A stretch of DNA of 64,000 bases from Cyanoderma ruficeps (Eukaryota > Chordata > Aves > Passeriformes > Timaliidae), in contig VZDJ01007755.1 of NCBI GenBank assembly GCA_008694505.1, forward strand, positions 6,924,711 to 6,988,710, given 5' to 3'. Of this stretch, positions 26,801-40,780 are shown piece by piece; within the stretch, counting starts at the first letter, position 1, and each line of letters starts with the position of its first letter. The notes beneath the pieces are model-generated. The model was given only the letters and a program-made list of their open reading frames with translations, did not search any database and was not told the DNA's origin. A program made the position numbers and the translations under genes.

Positions 26801-29800
26801 TCAGAGACATTCTCATGCTTCCATTGCATTTCTGTGCAACTCACATAGTTCCTCTGACATGGTCACAGTTCAAACAACAGACAGGTTAAAGTGAATGATG
26901 GAAGAAGAGATCAGATTGAGGACTTAATGACTGACAGAGAAGGCTACTCCTAAGTCTTCTGGGTCATGATTCAAATGCCATAAAATATTTGGAAAGGCTT
27001 TCAATGCTTCTGATGGACTTAGAGCTAAACCATTTTTATGCACAGAGGTGTTCTTATCTTGGTTTTTACTTTTTCTTGAGAAATTTCTGTCTGTACCTCT
27101 GTTTCTCTGTCTGAAATGGGGGAAAAGATGTTTATCTGCATTACCAACACATAGTGTTTGGAGGGTGCAGTAAAATAGAGTGGTGGGATTCAAAATGTTG
27201 CATGCAAAAACTCTTTTGTACTTAAAAATCCTGTATTATGGGTCCCTTGTACAAATAAATTATCTGCTTTGCCTTTCTCATTGTGAAGTTAATGCATTTC
27301 TTTAACCTTATGCCTGTTTGTTTTGTTAGAGAAAGAAGAAGCAATTCTGCTTCTGTATTCTTCCTCAATGCAGAATTTGAGTTGAAGGATTACATTTATT
27401 GTATCTGAGTACGGGGGAAAAAACCACACCACCAAACAATACAGATACTATAAAAAAACTCATAAATTTGTGTCAGTCTCTGCTTCCCAGGTCTTAATCG
27501 AGGATTTCTCATCTTCATTCATTGTCAGTTTTTCCAGAGCTGATTGAGATAAATGTCTTTTATCACCCAACAATTGCAGGTGCACATTCCACTTGGAGGA
27601 GGTGGTGGTAAGTGTCTGTATTAGATAGACAGAGTATAAAGGGCAAAAATTTTCCCCTATGGAGAGAATGGGCTATAAAAGCAAGCAAGAATTTATGCTG
27701 TGTCTTTGTGTATCTGTGCAATGTTGTGTCCTCATGTATGCCTATGCACTTCTGCTCGTGGTCCATCCCTCCTTTCCTTAGGCTGAATGTGATATCCAGG
27801 AAATCCTTCTCAAGAGGTGTGTTGGGTTAGGACAGCATTACCAAAATCCTCCTGGTTACTGGCACGGTTCAAGAAGTGGGGCTACAGGTTTATGGTGACA
27901 GCAGTAAGGAGCATGTGGTCCTGAAAAAATGCCTGGGAAATGTGGAGATCCTTCAAACTGCTTCATGAAGGAGTAGTATAATGGTGGGTTGCAAGAGAGC
28001 ACTCTGAGCAGCTGGAGGGCTGTCCAAAATCTATCCTGTAATGCTCAGACTCATTCCTGATGCCAGGAGATGTCATCTTGTGGTGTCTTTTCACTTAGCT
28101 CTTCATACATGTGTTTGCTGGAGGAAGTAAACAGTACTCTCAGATCTAGGGAAATCATTTGCATTTCATTAGTTCTAGAGTCCATAATTTTAGATTTTAT
28201 CTTGATGGTAGCATTTCCCTGGACCCCAGAAAACTGCATTAAGCAGCATGCATCAGATGTTGTCCTTCTTTGATTTAGCTTTATTAAAATTGTGATAACA
28301 CAAGTTTCACATGGATGAGGATGGAGAAGCATTTAATGTCTTTGCTTCCTTTTAGTTTAACTGAAGAGTTTTCAACCTCAGTCCATAGCAGAATTTTTAC
28401 TTTGGCATGAGAATCATCTATTTATTGTCTTGCTTTCTGGAAGGCATTTGTGCAGTGAGCCAGATTGTTGTCTGTTTTGCCACTGGGTTTTTTTCTGGCA
28501 TGAATAAAGATACTTTTGTGAAGATTTTATAACTCACATGGTGAAGCCTGTACCCATTCTTTAGTGTCTGTATGTTTTTACAAGCCCACTAAACCATCCG
28601 GTCCTGGCTGGAGGAGTAGTCCAGTAGCAGGAATTGAGAACAGCCACAGACTCATTTGCAAAGACTGGACATAAGCAGAGTGCTAAGCGGAAAGTTTATT
28701 TTGTAGAATTGTATCTGGATGTAGCAGCAACACAGTTAGGCAATTTTTGGCTGGTGTTCCTGCCAGATAGAGACTGGTGTGATTTGCACTGCTTTAATCA
28801 TTCTAAAGGTAACCTGGCCAGCAAGTTGCATGCCACGTCTTGAATGGGTGAAAATTCTCATTATGTGCTATTGAGCTTGTGTTGGCCACTACTAGTTCTG
28901 TTCTGTGCCAACTTATGCTTATCAAGTATTAAAGTACTCCCTTGACCTGGGATAATTCAAGGAGTCTTTGTGAGATGTAATTTCATAGCCATGTAAAAGA
29001 CCTGGGGTTTGTTCCAAAACATACACATCCAACTAGAACCAGCTAAACATTTTCTACTGGCATTTCTAATAGAGATTCTCTCATTTTTAGAAGTTTTTAA
29101 GGATATTTTCATGACTTTTTGAAGACTTCTGTGCTGGTTACTTAGTTGGTGGTTTCTTTGTTAGCATGTGGAAGTGTTCATTTATACTTTTGGCATCCTT
29201 ATTTTGCCATTTGCCTCTGTGGAGGAAAAGCTTTAAAATACGCCAGTGAAATGTTAACTAAGAGTAAAATGATCATATTTTAAGGTTATATTTTCTGGTT
29301 CTCACAGAGTACTTACTTGAGATGAAATTGTCAGTGTAATGTTTTAATTCTACCCATCCATGTTGGCTGGTCTGAGAGCTCCATTTTGTGTGAAATGGCA
29401 TTTTTAATTTGCAATTAAAAAATCTCCCAACCTTCTGTAAGTTTGACTACATGCCCACCCCTCTCTTTCTGCATTCAGAGGAACCTGTCATCCTCCTGTG
29501 GGGGATTTCTTACAAATTTAAGAAAGGAGAATTGGACTGTAGAGATTCCACTGTAAATACAGGAAGAGAAATTATCTTATAACATTAGTGCTGTTAACTA
29601 TACTATTCAAAGCTATTCAGATCACCTTGTTCTTTTCTTTGCAGGTATTCTTATTTCCAAAGTAATTCTACCCCTAATGATACCTTAAGAGAGCCAGATT
29701 AGTTAGATAGAAGCACAGCTCCTCCCATTTCAGACTGCAAACACAAAATTGAGCTTGTAAACATACAGACTTGGCCTTCTGAATATCTGGTCCTAAATGT

Positions 29801-32800
29801 TTCATGGCCCTTTTGCAATGCACCCTTATAATTGAATTACAGAGAGAGGATAACATGTTATTCTGTTGTCTTCTGTAGGGTTCATAACAATTCTTATCGT
29901 GTATTTCCAGAAGACATTATTTTATTTTATTCTTGGCATTACAGACAAGCCTTTAATGTATTTAGTCTGGAAGGGCTCCTTCTGTAAGAGCTACTTGCTC
30001 AAGCAAGGGCTGCTCAAATGGGTAAGGACAAATCACTTGGGGCTTATTTCTGACACTTAGGCAAAATACTGTGCAAGAAGAAGAAAACAAAATGGAAATA
30101 TCTTTTCATGAAAACTCAGAGCCATGGTGGCATGTGTGTCTGTCCAAGTGCTGTCTTTACTTGCCAGCACCTGGGCTGAGGGAGCAGCATGACCACCTGT
30201 GTCTCTCCCAACCCATCTTTGCAATCCTGTGCGTGGTCCCAGAGGGAAAGAGAGCAACACCTGTGCCTCTCCAAATGACTGTGATCCTGTCTTGTCCTGT
30301 GCTCCTGCCTTGTCCTGTGCGGTAGTGGTTCTTTCCACACACCTCCCATGCTGTGTGGCCCTGCAATGCTCACAGCAGGCAGCCACGAAAAAGAACAGGA
30401 GGTGCCAGGCCTGCCCAGCCCCTTGTGAACAAGGCTGTGTGTGGTGGCCAAGGAGGGGACAGGTCAGGTACCCTGTTTAACACAGGGAGCCTTTAGCATG
30501 ACTGCAGTAGTGTTGCAGAGGAACCCATGAGATTAAGTGTTGGACTTAACGTAAAGTTTGGTGAATACCATGAATAAATTGTTCAGTGTTCAATGGGTAT
30601 TAATTAAAAGCATGTGTGAAAGTAAAAAAATTTGGAGTTGCATATTGATAGGTCTGAGCTGTAGTTAAACTTCTTAAGTAGTAACCAGAAGTAGTGTATG
30701 TAATACAGTAAAAGATTTGCATAACATAAACATTGTGGGTATCAAGTTGTGGCCCATATACTTCCTGTGATATTATCATTGCTAATCTTATGGCAGAGCT
30801 GCATGCCTGACAAGCTACTTATACATTATAATAAACTGTTATTACACAAGCACCCGTGCAGAGTAACCATAGTTACACACACAGTATCTTTCTTTTGGTT
30901 AAAGTAAACACAAATATAATCATTGGGGTCGGTACTGCAGCTTAGTAGGTTAAGAGTTAGCTGCCAGCAGTGAATAAAAGGAATGTATCCAGCAGTGCAA
31001 AGTAAAATTCACTCACCCTTTTATGAAGATTGAAACATGCTATTAAACTAAATCATTAGAATGATTTGTTTTATTTTTGTCTGTGTGATATGATTACTTT
31101 GAATCATGAGCATTTTTGTTAGAGAACCTGAAAAAAAAAATCTCTAGTACAAGCCTCATCATCTCAATAGAGTAGCTTGACAGTCCATTCTAATGCATTT
31201 TAACCAACTTATAAATCATTTGCTGGAGGCTAATGATTTATTACTGCTGTAATGAACTTCAGAGGCATCAATACATTAGTATCCACTTTGAAAAAAAGCC
31301 ATTGTCAAGTCCTATTGGAATGATGATCAGTTTACTATTGTTACTAATGACCCTGATCAACTCTTTGCATCTATGGATAACCCTGTTAGATGACAGAGAT
31401 CTTCCATTTGGGCAAAAATCAATGCATATGTAAAATAAAATTATGTGGCTTTCTGGACCTTTTATCAGTGCCTATGTTCCCATTGTCTGCAAAGATTCAG
31501 AATTTTACCAAAGCTGGGGTGGTTCAGGAATAGGAATCCCTGGAAATACTTTATATTCAAAGTTAGGCAATGTTACAGTTCTAGGAGAGATTGCTTGTTG
31601 CTTTTTTTTTCCCTAAGCACTTTCCAGGTGTGGATAGGCGCTGGCCATTTAATAGACAAGTGATGTCTCAAATGGAATTCTCATTCCTGTATCCTGTATT
31701 TTATTTCTGTGATGGAAGTAGTCTGTAATTCAGGGAAGTTATATGTTACAGACTGTATGTGCCAAGTGCTGGTTCTCAACTTTCTGAAGTATAGTGCTTT
31801 TTCCCTTTCTTTTTGAAATAGAAAATAGACCTCAGTGGCTTGACCAAAATAGTAATTACCATGTTAGGGTTTTTTTTCAATGCTCACAGATGTCAGAAAT
31901 TTGACCTTTGAGGCTTTTAAATCTGACCTTGTTGCTTCTTTCCATTCATTAAGCTACAACCTTTGCTCTCTTGTCATAAAAGATAAATGAAGATTCACAC
32001 AATCTTTATTTAAGAGAAGATTTATTGTTTACATTAATGTAGATTAAGTAGGAGCAAACCAATTATTTATTGTGCCAATCATGTCTTCTTGAACTTTAAG
32101 TTAGTTATCACAGTTCTATAATTACCATTTCCAAATGTTCATTGCAAACTGAAAGCATTAATAGATTTTTTAAATGTCTTTGAAGATGTTATTTTGTATG
32201 AATAAGTGGAAGATTATATCTAAACTCTCATGTAATGATCTAGAGAAAAAAATTAAATTTCAAAATTTAATAGGAAAAATGTAGTCTTCATACACAAAAC
32301 ATTGTCTTAAAATGATTTCTTTTGCTCAGTATCTTCTGCTCTGAAAGTAAAAAATAGAATTTTTTGTTGAGGAAGAAGCGCATTTTTTGACAAATTAAAA
32401 ACTAGGGAAACTTTATCAACTTAGAAGTTGTTCCAGTTCATCTTTTTGCTTATACAGCTTTTGATGAAGACAGGAATAGGCAAGACCATACTGGTGAGAA
32501 TTTGTACGCTGAGGTAGAAACCTGGGTTTTGTTGTTGGGTTTGGTTTCATTTTCAGTTTTGTGAATGTATCCATCTGAAAGGAATTTGTTTGAAATTGTA
32601 CATTTAATGCTAAATTATAACTAACACTATGGATTCACAAAGTGACAGGAAGAAAAGAGGCAAGAATGCCCTCCAGCATGTGTGCTACCACGTCCCCTGA
32701 GGACTGGCTGAATCCAGCATGAATGTTTTTTCAGACATCTCAAGGGACAGATGCATTGCACCCCCAGGAGCGATCACCTCTCTTATTGCTTCAGGCATGA

Positions 32801-35370
32801 CAGTGCCAGAGGCAGACATGGTACTTCTGGAAATGTGGGAAAAATCTTGCTCTTCCACCATGCATGTGCACCATGACTTGTAGCTGCTCACTTTAGCTCA
32901 GTGGTAACCAGATGATGGTTTCACTTCTAGCATCTAATGTGTGCTGTAATGTGTGAAATGTACGTGAAACACAATCTTCCAAAGAGGCAGGAAAATCGGC
33001 TTTGGACGTAAAAGATTGTGAGAATAGTGCTGCTTCTAAACAGAATTCTGGAGATGGGCACTGGTGGCAGCAGCTTGGAGTCCATTTTGCAGAATATTTT
33101 AGGCTAATATTAAAGGTAAGCAAAACCTATACAACAGTGGAAATCAATGTGTACATTTAACTGTGAGTTATGTGGGGGGATCATCCTGATATGTTGTAGC
33201 ATAGCAGTTCATACATTTCTGATCCTGACTTTTTGAGGCCTTGGGAGCCAAAGTATAGTTTAGCTCCTTGATTCATATGCAGTTCAGTGAGGCTTTGCTT
33301 CTTAAGCATGTCAGATGAGATCAAGCTTTGCAAATGCTCACAAGTTAACTAGCCAGACCTGCCATCTCAGAGCTACCTCGGAAAATAACCCAAAGCCCTG
33401 TGTCATGTATCCATGCCTCTGAGAAGGACACATGGATAGATTGTTCAGGTCAGCCTACACACTGCAACTTGGGAGGAACAAATTAGGTAACAGTGGGATA
33501 GCAATTAGGAATAGCTGCTTCATTCAGCAGTTTTAGAAGGCTAAGTAGCATGGCACTCAATTCAGTGAACATCTGCTACATAAATTAAATAGTTTCCAGG
33601 AGTTATCACAGAAATTGAAAGCTGTGTTCTAATTCCATTTAATTTATTTTACTGTTATTCCTAGTGTAAGTGGGAGCTAAACTGTACAAAATTCTCTCTT
33701 TAAAATTCACACCTATATCATGCTTGCTGAATTCTTTGTTAAAGTCAAGATTTAATTTAGTTATTAAACATTTTATTAAACATTTTTCCTTGCATTTGGA
33801 ATGAGATATACGTGAATCATCTCTCATCTAGATATCAGTCTACATTATTCTGTTCTATTCTATAACTTTTTTAAAATACTCTGTTGTATTGATGATTTCC
33901 CTAATTTAATTACATTAATTACTGAAACATATTGATATCTCCCGTGAGAAAACACTGTAACTTTGTTGTTACAAGAACTGAGTGCAGAGAAAGTAGATTT
34001 AAAGTACTTGTCCTGCTTCTTAAAAAAACCCCCATTTATTTCTCTGTGTGGGAGAGTGCTTTGCATTTCACCAATATGGTTAGGAAAACAAGGTGCCCAC
34101 AAGATAGTGTGCAAATAACTCATTAAGATGGGTATTTCTAAATATATAAGAAACTATAGCCCCAGCTTATAGCCAGTCAATGTCAAAAGAAAGGAAAAAA
34201 TGCTAGTTTTTTCTTTCCCTGAATCAGAATCTCTGTCCTAAAGAACCATTCTCAGATGCAGAGCTACCTGATTTCATCTTTTTTTTTTTGCAGATTTGCA
34301 AAATTCCTTCCAAGGGAAGGAAAGGATTTCTTGTTGTACTTTCTACACTATTAATTACAGCATCTGGATTTGCTAGAGGCAGTAACAGAAAGATGTCTCT
34401 CATTAAATTGTTGACAGTAAATCCAGAACATTTTCTTTAAAGTTAGTAAAGATTTTCACAGTAGTTGCCAGCTACAGTGGTCCAGTCAGACTTTAACGAT
34501 TATCACAAGTGACAACCACTGTGTAAGTGTAGAAATTGAATATAACTCTGCAATAAAGGGATGCTCTGATGATTCAGAATTTTAATCTACATATTCTAAA
34601 ATTTCATTCTTAGAATGCTGCCATAATATTATTGTTAGTAAATAATATGCAATGAGGTATAAGGAAAAAAAGCATTAAAGCAAAATAATTAGAAAACGAG
34701 ATAAAGCTGAAAAGCGTAGCTTGTATGTGGGCACAACTATTCACCTATAATTCAGCTGGGGAAATGAAAATTATCCAATGAATTTTAACACCTTGTAGAG
34801 TTCTTGTCTGCCCTTTGAGCATGTTTATTTTTGCTAGTGCTGAAATTACAGAATTAATTTCAAGCTGAAAAATTTGAGCATCACATTGATATCATTCAAA
34901 AGTACTTCTAGTGTGTTCAGTCTACCAATATTGTTTGCAAACATATCAAGATTAATTGGTTACAAGTCTGCTATCTTTTTCTAAAATTAAGGAAAGCATT
35001 TTGGATGCAAGGACAGCTTGTCAAACTCCAGACTGCAACAGATACAGAGGATGTTAGGCCACAGTGTTAGAAGGATGAAGGCACTACTTCTTTGTTTCTT
35101 TTCATAATGTTGTTTTTTTTCTTTTTGTTGTACTTCCTAACTAGCAGTGGTAGTTACTTACATGCAAAATATTTTTAATTCAGACATAAGATTTAGCATC
35201 TGTTATGTTAGACACTGCAAATTGTTGTTATTTTTCAGAATATTACAATACCACAGATACAGTATGATATAAAGCAATGCTTATCATTTATCAGTACTTT
35301 AAAAACTAAATTATTTTAGCAATGCTTTGAAGAGATAGAAGCATTACTTGGTCATGAGCAGGGATTTGAC

Positions 35371-35390
35371 TGTTTGTTTGTTTGTTTGTA
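35371..35390 (+). repeat. GTTT tetranucleotide repeat
   Basis: About four perfect gttt units occur in a row. It is a short simple repeat. Confidence 0.8.
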
Positions 35391-35425
35391 TATGTCAGCC
35401 CTGCTGTGTAAAAGCAGTTCAGAAT

Positions 35426-35488
35426 TTTTAAAATAAATCTCTACATTCTCTACATTCTTCTATTTATTTTAAAATAAATCCCTACATT
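35426..35488 (+). repeat. Imperfect direct duplication of a 22-base unit
   Basis: The segment 35426-35447 recurs at 35467-35488 with one mismatch, starting 41 bases apart. Between them a short ctctacatt unit is itself repeated (35439-35457). This looks like local slippage duplication rather than a mobile element. Confidence 0.75.
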
Positions 35489-37252
35489 AAAAATTATTTA
35501 AGTATAATTTTTAAAGCTTTCAATATTTTTTCCTAAATATTGTAGACGTAAGAATTAAAACACTTAAAAAATGGCTTTATGAAAGATTAGGATTAATTAA
35601 AGGCATGGACTTGGTTTGAAGGTTTCTATAATGGGATGTAGTTTTTATACAGTATTACAGAAGGCACTTTAGGATCCTTACTTTCCTTACTTTTCTCTAA
35701 CATGCCTTTTTTTGTTTTTTGAGCTACAGCTCTCTTTAAAATCCTAGAATGTAAATGTAATGCCAATGCATTACATGCATAACTTTTTCATAGTTAATGA
35801 TCAAGGCTAACAAAAGCATCTAAGTATGTTTTTCTCTTATTCTCGTCTTCCTAAAAAGTGAAACAAACAAGCCAAGATTTTCCTTATTAATATGGTTTTA
35901 AGTGTAGCAACAGATGTATAATTTGTTGAAATGCCTCTCAGTTGCATGCAGTATGGTTCCTTTATTCTTCAGAGAAGGAGGACACTTGTAAACTCATTCA
36001 GTTGCTTATCTGTAAACACCACTGGGAACCTGTTTTGGCCTTACATTCCTGAGGAGCACGTCTGCTTTTCTCAGATGAAGAGTTACACACTTAAAATGAC
36101 AATTTCACTTACTGTAAATTACACTACGCATATGTAGCTTGTCTGTCTGAAAATCATTGGGCATCTTGGCTACCAGAAAGGGTATGTTGCATAATTAAAA
36201 TAGGAGAAGGAAGGTTAATTGAAGGAACTTAACTTCCCTAGTTGCATTACTCATATCCTACTTTTTCAAAATAAAATGTACTAAAAGGCAAATGTATATG
36301 CTGAAGTTGATTTTTTTCCATTTGGTTGGTTTTTTTTCCATATGCTTTTAATTTACTTATTCCACTAGTTGCTCATGCATCCTTCATCATTCCTTCTGTA
36401 GTTATTAGTTATTAGCATTCATTAGTCCCAAGATCTATGTACTAAACCTGGGAAGGTAATTATGAAAATTGCCCATGGAAATTGAGTAAAGGCACACATA
36501 AATTACCAGTTAGAGACTTAGCTAGTAGTCTGCTTGCATATTTACCTGAATTGCATTCATAATTGCAGCAATTATGTGAACAGTCATGGATGCAGTTTTG
36601 CATACACGGCAATTACATTTTAAAATTTCTTCCTGAAGTGACTAAAATCATTACTTTGCTGAGAAAAGTATGGCAAGATAAGGTAGTTACAAAAATCATG
36701 ATTACTAGTAGAGAATGACCGTATTCTAGGTTATTACTGAAACTTAAAAGATCTGTGCTAACACCATATGAAGTTACACACTGGTTGAGTGGTAGACTGG
36801 TGTAAAGAGCTCAGCTAATATGAAGGCAGCCAGTGGCATGAGAACGAGCAAAAAGACTGCAAATATGCCTTTGTGTTACTTGGGATGTTCCTCTGCCATG
36901 TCATTTTAAGATTATGTAAATTCTAAGCTTTCTAACTGTAAACTATTCTCTTCTATAGTATGCGAGTACTTGCCTGATCAGAGAGGCTTCCAGGGTTACC
37001 TCCTGGCAGAGAAAAAGTTTGGCACATAGATCCCATCTTGCATTTGAGTTCATTTTATCCAATTACACTAATCTGGATTGGACTTGTTAATACATTGAAA
37101 ATTAGAACCAAGGCCTCTGTCAACAGATCTGATTTATGGGCAGCAGAAGAATTTGGGGATTCAGAACAATCCTGGTGTGCTCACAAGGCTGGGAAATGTA
37201 AGAAGCTCTGTCTTATGCTGCATGAATGTTACCAACTACCATCATGTTTCAT

Positions 37253-37290
37253 TCCAGATAACAATAATAGGTCCAGATAACAATAAAAGG
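37253..37290 (+). repeat. 19-bp tandem duplication
   Basis: Unit 37253-37271 (tccagataacaataatagg) is followed directly by 37272-37290, which differs at a single base. A third partial copy (tcca) follows. It is a recent-looking local duplication. Confidence 0.85.
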
Positions 37291-40200
37291 TCCAAACAGA
37301 TGTTAGAAGTATGATATAACTAGATCATCATTCAAGAAGAAAAGGAAAGGTGAAATACATCCTAGAGGTTTTCAGATTTTCTATAAAATGAGGTAACTCT
37401 TCTTCCAGACTATAACGTTTCAACACCTAGATGAGCTTGTGAGGCTACATTGAGAAAACACCAGGGCCATTTCTTTGAAATGTCATCTCTGTGGACACCG
37501 CCACTCTGAACACACAGTGGTTACAGCCTCCTCTAGCTCGAAGAATTCTTTCTAAAGCCCAAATTTGTAGGATCTAGGTAATCTGTCATCATTGTATCCA
37601 TCATTTTTCCCTTTTTATGACCATGAAGTCATAATTTCCAAAGATTGGAAGTTCTTGTATTTCAGGTTGGCTTTCTTTAATGTCCTGAGCTCATGCTTTG
37701 TAAATTTCTTTATTCGCTATTTTCACCCTTGCAGATAGCGATTGGTTCCTCCCTAATTTTTACTATGAAACTTTTCTGTATTGTAGTGAGTTTCATACAA
37801 AACAGGTGATTTTCTTTGATTTTGTTCTACTGTCTGGGTTAGGATATGCAAAACACATATATATCAAACACATTCTTACCAAAAATTCCACCATGCTTCC
37901 TTGGCATTAAGGGATGGAGTTAAATCACTGCATATATATATAATCATCAAATATTGCTTTCCCAGGTGTTGGTTACTCAGCAGCAACCAGTTGAAAGTAC
38001 AGATTTGTAAGATGAAGGGAAAAAAAAGGGAGTTTTCTGAGCCAAATCAAGGTCATTGCTTTATTCTAAAGATTAATGGGACCATAAGAGCTTTGTAATC
38101 AAAAAGAATAGACTGAATGATGAGTTTAAAAAGAAATAAGAAGTTGAGATTGGCCAAAGTTTTTCTTTTCAAGAAGTTATGGGTTTTGCTTTTTTCTCTA
38201 AAGTTGTTTTGGTGAGTTGATCAGGCTTTATTAAGATATCCACATTTAGAAATATCATACCAGGAAAATAAAGATCTATTCTTAATTAAAAATATGGTTC
38301 CCCAGATGATCTTCAGTTGCATGCCAATATAATGGATATTAAGCAAAATAAATTTACTAATTTTCATCTTTTGAGACTGGTGGATATCTGTTCATCTTCT
38401 ACATAGTTGAAAATAAAATAATTGAGATTTTTCCTGTTTCAGAATTATAGTATTGGACTTGGCAAGATGCAGATGGATAATTACACTGGAGATGTTAAAT
38501 AGGTTTTAGAGACAAAATTGCAAATAATACAATACAGAAGAATGATGGACTTATTAGCATATCATTAAATTGCTCTTTCCCTGAGAGCCAAGCATATTTT
38601 TCATAGCTTACAAAAAGTGTCTTGCCCAGCAGTAACACATGTGCTTAACATTTGCAAAACCCACAATATTTGACAATGGCATTAAGTTTATATGGCAGAG
38701 GAAATTATGACAATATAGTTACAAATATCAGTAAGTTTATCACTTGATAACAAGATCATATGTATGAAAAACAATCTTTTCTGAGTTAAACATTTTGCAG
38801 ACCTTTTATTTGAACTTCCATTAGTTCTATCACTCATGCTGAGAATTTACAGGACTGCAACATAGCAACAGAAAGATTTGTTAAAAGATTCTTTCACTAA
38901 TGTAATTTAAACCATTCAACTCATTTTTATTAGTCATTTCTTTTTTTAAGATTTTGTACTCAAAAGTAGAATCATGTGGGATACGCTGTGTTTTCTCAGA
39001 GCTACTGGTATCAGACAGAAAAGATATCTTTCTGAAGGAAAATGAACTTAGTCCAGAAACTCACAAAATGCACAAACAAGCCCTGGATGACTGTGGATTT
39101 CAGGTGAATGATGGATAATGTGCAGTCATAACTCTATGCAGTTTAGTACCAGGGTGGCAGGAAGTTACAGGAAGGTTCCTCTGGTTTAATACAACTGCTG
39201 CATATGGGAATGCAAGAGCAAGCACAGCACCACAGATCCTACCAGGACTGAAATGGCTGGCAAAACAGTTTGCTTAGACAGAGGTGGAATTTATCAATGG
39301 GGCTTCAGGGCACTGACCTGACTCTTCCTTAATCCAGCCATGCCTAAAGTTACACACATCCAGACTTTGCTTAATGATTAATTCTGAACGACTGTTGCAG
39401 TCACAAGGACTTTTGTAAGTCACAGCCCCAGACAGGACCCTGTGGCACCGGGAAATAATTTCAAAGATGTTCCACATTACAGTGCCCAACAGGAAGAATA
39501 TAGAAAATGGCAGACTAGGTCTGCCTGTGTGATTTTGTGTTCAAAAATCCAGCTTCATACTTCATTGGAGTGGAAATAACATCCATTAGATGTTTGCATA
39601 GAACAGCAGGAATTCTCATAAACTTAATGATGGGGGTAGTGAGATGACTAGGGCACATAGAAGACTCTGGTTTTAGTCCTTCCTCTGCCTTCTGTGTGAC
39701 AGAAATTTTCATTTGAGGTTCCTTCTGCCCTATATTGCTGTTCCGTACCTAAATAGGTGGATGACACTGGAAAGACAGCCAATCCCCCCTTGCAAAAACT
39801 TTTTCAGTGAAGTAGCATACTTAGATTAACTCCAATCAGCAGTATTTTAAAATTTCCTTGTTCTAGTTGATGTGCTGCTCCCTTGGGAAGGAATTGGCAT
39901 TTCTTGTGGCTGAGATGAGAGATCAGTTTAGATCACTTAGGGTTTTCCTGTAGAGATAGGAGACACAAGACACCCCAGTATTGTACCAACCTTCCAGCTG
40001 TCACAGCTGGTTTAGTGTGATTTTCTAACCAGAAGGAATTTTTTGACTCTTTCCACATGGACATAACTATACATTGCTATACATTACTTGAAAAGTACCC
40101 AATACAAATTCCTTTACTTGGTGGTAGGGAGAGTTGGGTGGTGTGGTCAGGGTACCTTTCTGTGTTAAAGCAGATACAGCAAACAGCATGTGACAGGTAA

Positions 40201-40733
40201 TAGTTACATTGCCCAACTCGCTGCAGGAAGATAGTTTGACACTGCTATGCTGAACACCATAGAAAAAACCCCAGAACAGAACAGAATGGAGTGGGATACA
40301 ATGGAGCAGAAGCCAACGAAGGTTGCAGCAACCTTGTTGTTGTTGGTCAGTCACAAGAGCAGAGCACTGCAAAGGCAACAGCAGCTGCCTGCACCCCCTC
40401 TTCCCTCCTGCCCTACTCCAAGCATGCTGTCAACATTATTTCCAAAGATCTAGTTTGTATTCCTAGACTTAATCATTTCACGTCCCCTGGATGCCTCTAT
40501 TTTTATTGTATAAAAGAAGGGGAGATAATATTGGGTGTCTCAGCCATCTTTCTGACTTAATTTCTTTTGATGGAAGGCTATTGATTCAGGTGTGTTTGAG
40601 TGAATCTGTGAATATAATGCTTACTCAGGAGTTCTTTAGCATCACTAAAATAAATGTGAAATGCATGATTGTTTTCCTTATGCAAATAACTGCTGAAATA
40701 AAAATTTTTTCTTTTGTTATTTGCAAAAAACTC

Positions 40734-40780
40734 TACCCCCCCCCAAAAAAAAAACCAAAACCCACCAAACAAACCAACAA
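40734..40780 (+). repeat. C-run and A/C-rich low-complexity tract
   Basis: A run of nine cytosines is followed by a run of adenines and then irregular ccaaac/caaac units. It has no coding content; the open frames that cross it are spurious. Confidence 0.8.
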
